NCBI GenBank assembly: GCA_038230595.1
Contig: JBBRMY010000156.1
Coordinates: 1-5,766 of the forward strand
DNA: 5,766 nt
Origin: JBBRMY01 sp038230595
Lineage (GTDB): Bacteria; Bacteroidota; Ignavibacteria; Tepidaquicellales; Tepidaquicellaceae
Reading direction: 5' to 3'
The notes under the pieces are model-generated. The model did not search any database and was not told where the DNA came from. It saw only the letters and a program-made list of their open reading frames with translations. Made by a program: the position numbers and the translations under genes. This document shows positions 4,872-5,766 of this stretch, piece after piece. Every line of letters starts with the position of its first letter. Position 1 is the first letter of the stretch.

Positions 4872-5766
4872 ATGAATAAAGATAAAGTTTTCCCACCGGT
4901 TTATTACTCAGATTATCTTGAATTAGACAGGATACTTGGCAGCCAGCATCCAAAAAGTGATGAATATAATGACCCTGCGCATGATGAAATGCTTTTTATT
5001 ATTATGCATCAGGTTGTTGAGCTCTGGTTCAAGCAGACTTTATTTGAGCTTGATGATGTAATAAGAATATTTGATTCTGAAAATATTGATGAAAAAAAAC
5101 TGGGAACTGTGACTCACAGACTGCAAAGAGTTGTGGAAATACAAAAACTCTTAGTTGAACAAGTAAGAGTTATTGAAACGATGACACCATTAGACTTTCT
5201 TGATTTTCGGGATTATCTTATCCCGGCTTCCGGTTTTCAAAGCTATCAGTTCCGCTTGCTTGAAAACAGACTGGGACTTGAACACGACAAAAGACTTAAA
5301 TATAATAATACTGATTATAATAAAACTTTAAGCGCAGAACATCAAAAGCTATTAGAAACAAAAACTCCAAGCTTATTTCAGCTGTTAAACAACTGGCTTG
5401 AGAGAACTCCTTTTATTAAGCCGGAAAATTTTGACTTCTGGAATAAGTATAAAAATGCAGTTGAACAGATGCTTGATAATGATGAGAGTATTATTAAAAA
5501 TAATAATTCCCTTTCCGAAGAAAAAAGAACAAGGCAGCTTGAAATGTTCAGTTCTACCCGGGAAAACTTCATGTCACTTTTTGATGAATCAAAGCATGAG
5601 GAAAAAATAAAAGATGGATCTGCCAGACTTTCATTGAAAGCTACGCTTGCTGCGCTTTTCATAAATCTATACAGGGACGAACCAATATTATATCTTCCTT
5701 TTCAGGTTCTTAACAAGATAATTGAAATGGATGAGCTTTTTGCAACATGGAGATACAGGCATTCAA
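4872..5766 (+). CDS. kynA: Tryptophan 2,3-dioxygenase (3' partial)
   Basis: This haem enzyme opens the indole ring of L-tryptophan with O2 to give N-formylkynurenine (EC 1.13.11.11), the first step of the kynurenine pathway. The frame runs from ATG 4872 off the window end; 298 codons are visible. Family signatures are DEMLFIIMHQVVELWFKQ (38-55; F42 in the active site, H46 the equivalent of the conserved acid-base histidine), LDFRDYLIPASGFQSYQFR (110-128; R113 for the substrate carboxylate) and WRYRH (293-297), with H297 the proximal haem ligand. The GTGG substrate loop expected next lies outside the window. The H46 to H297 distance (251) equals the human enzyme's (H76 to H328, 252), not that of the compact Xanthomonas enzyme (H55 to H240, 185). 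The start follows an AT-rich leader without a Shine-Dalgarno sequence; a promoter must lie between the ald terminator and 4872, but I cannot pick one out. Confidence 0.95.
   Translation, partial: MNKDKVFPPVYYSDYLELDRILGSQHPKSDEYNDPAHDEMLFIIMHQVVELWFKQTLFELDDVIRIFDSENIDEKKLGTVTHRLQRVVEIQKLLVEQVRVIETMTPLDFLDFRDYLIPASGFQSYQFRLLENRLGLEHDKRLKYNNTDYNKTLSAEHQKLLETKTPSLFQLLNNWLERTPFIKPENFDFWNKYKNAVEQMLDNDESIIKNNNSLSEEKRTRQLEMFSSTRENFMSLFDESKHEEKIKDGSARLSLKATLAALFINLYRDEPILYLPFQVLNKIIEMDELFATWRYRHS

Noticed and set aside
5378..5662. Open frames of 94 codons (minus) and 70 codons (plus, 5398-5610)
   Set aside because: Both overlap kynA, whose frame is continuous and carries the family motifs; it is easily missed because it has no stop inside the window.

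Overview
The window is AT-rich and looks like a chromosomal segment of a Bacteroidota/Chlorobi-group bacterium, most likely of the Ignavibacteria type. The main evidence is a C-terminal type IX secretion (T9SS) sorting domain of the 'LYQNFPNPFNPTT' kind on the first gene. In support, none of the four complete start sites has a Shine-Dalgarno sequence; the starts sit in A/T-rich leaders, as is usual in Bacteroidota. The phylum assignment is fairly secure, the class is an inference.

Layout: (1) 1-900, plus strand: the 3' part of a secreted Asp-box/BNR-repeat beta-propeller protein ending in a T9SS sorting domain. Its sorting domain carries an in-frame GC-rich near-palindrome. (2) About 1027-1745: a compact mobile element. 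An intact 147-residue HUH/Y1 (IS200-like, RAYT-like) transposase is bracketed by roughly 70-bp inverted repeats. Each repeat contains four copies of an ACCTTATT/AATAAGGT-type octamer at the same spacing. The right end, with the last codons of the transposase gene, is duplicated in tandem with a 130-bp period. (3) 1850-3448, minus strand: a two-domain FAD-dependent oxidoreductase with a C-terminal Rieske [2Fe-2S] domain, like Bacillus YhfW. (4) 3449-3640: a divergent intergenic region with three separate inverted repeats and a repeated GCTGTTGG that allows two alternative folds. (5) 3641-4762, plus strand: L-alanine dehydrogenase (ald) with its key catalytic and substrate residues at the textbook positions, followed by a strong intrinsic terminator. 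(6) 4872 to the window end, plus strand: the 5' part of tryptophan 2,3-dioxygenase (kynA), cut off just after the proposed haem-ligand histidine.

The right half is amino-acid catabolism. KynA opens tryptophan to N-formylkynurenine; later kynureninase cleavage releases L-alanine, which Ald can deaminate to pyruvate, ammonium and NADH. The terminator between the genes argues against simple co-transcription, and the other pathway genes are not in view. The YhfW-like flavoprotein may be an amine or amino-acid dehydrogenase that passes electrons to its own Rieske centre, but its substrate cannot be read from the sequence.

The most unusual structure is the transposase element. Long terminal inverted repeats with iterated octamers are not the classical organisation of IS200/IS605 ends, and the duplicated right end records a rearrangement. 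No CRISPR array, tRNA, rRNA or defence system is visible.
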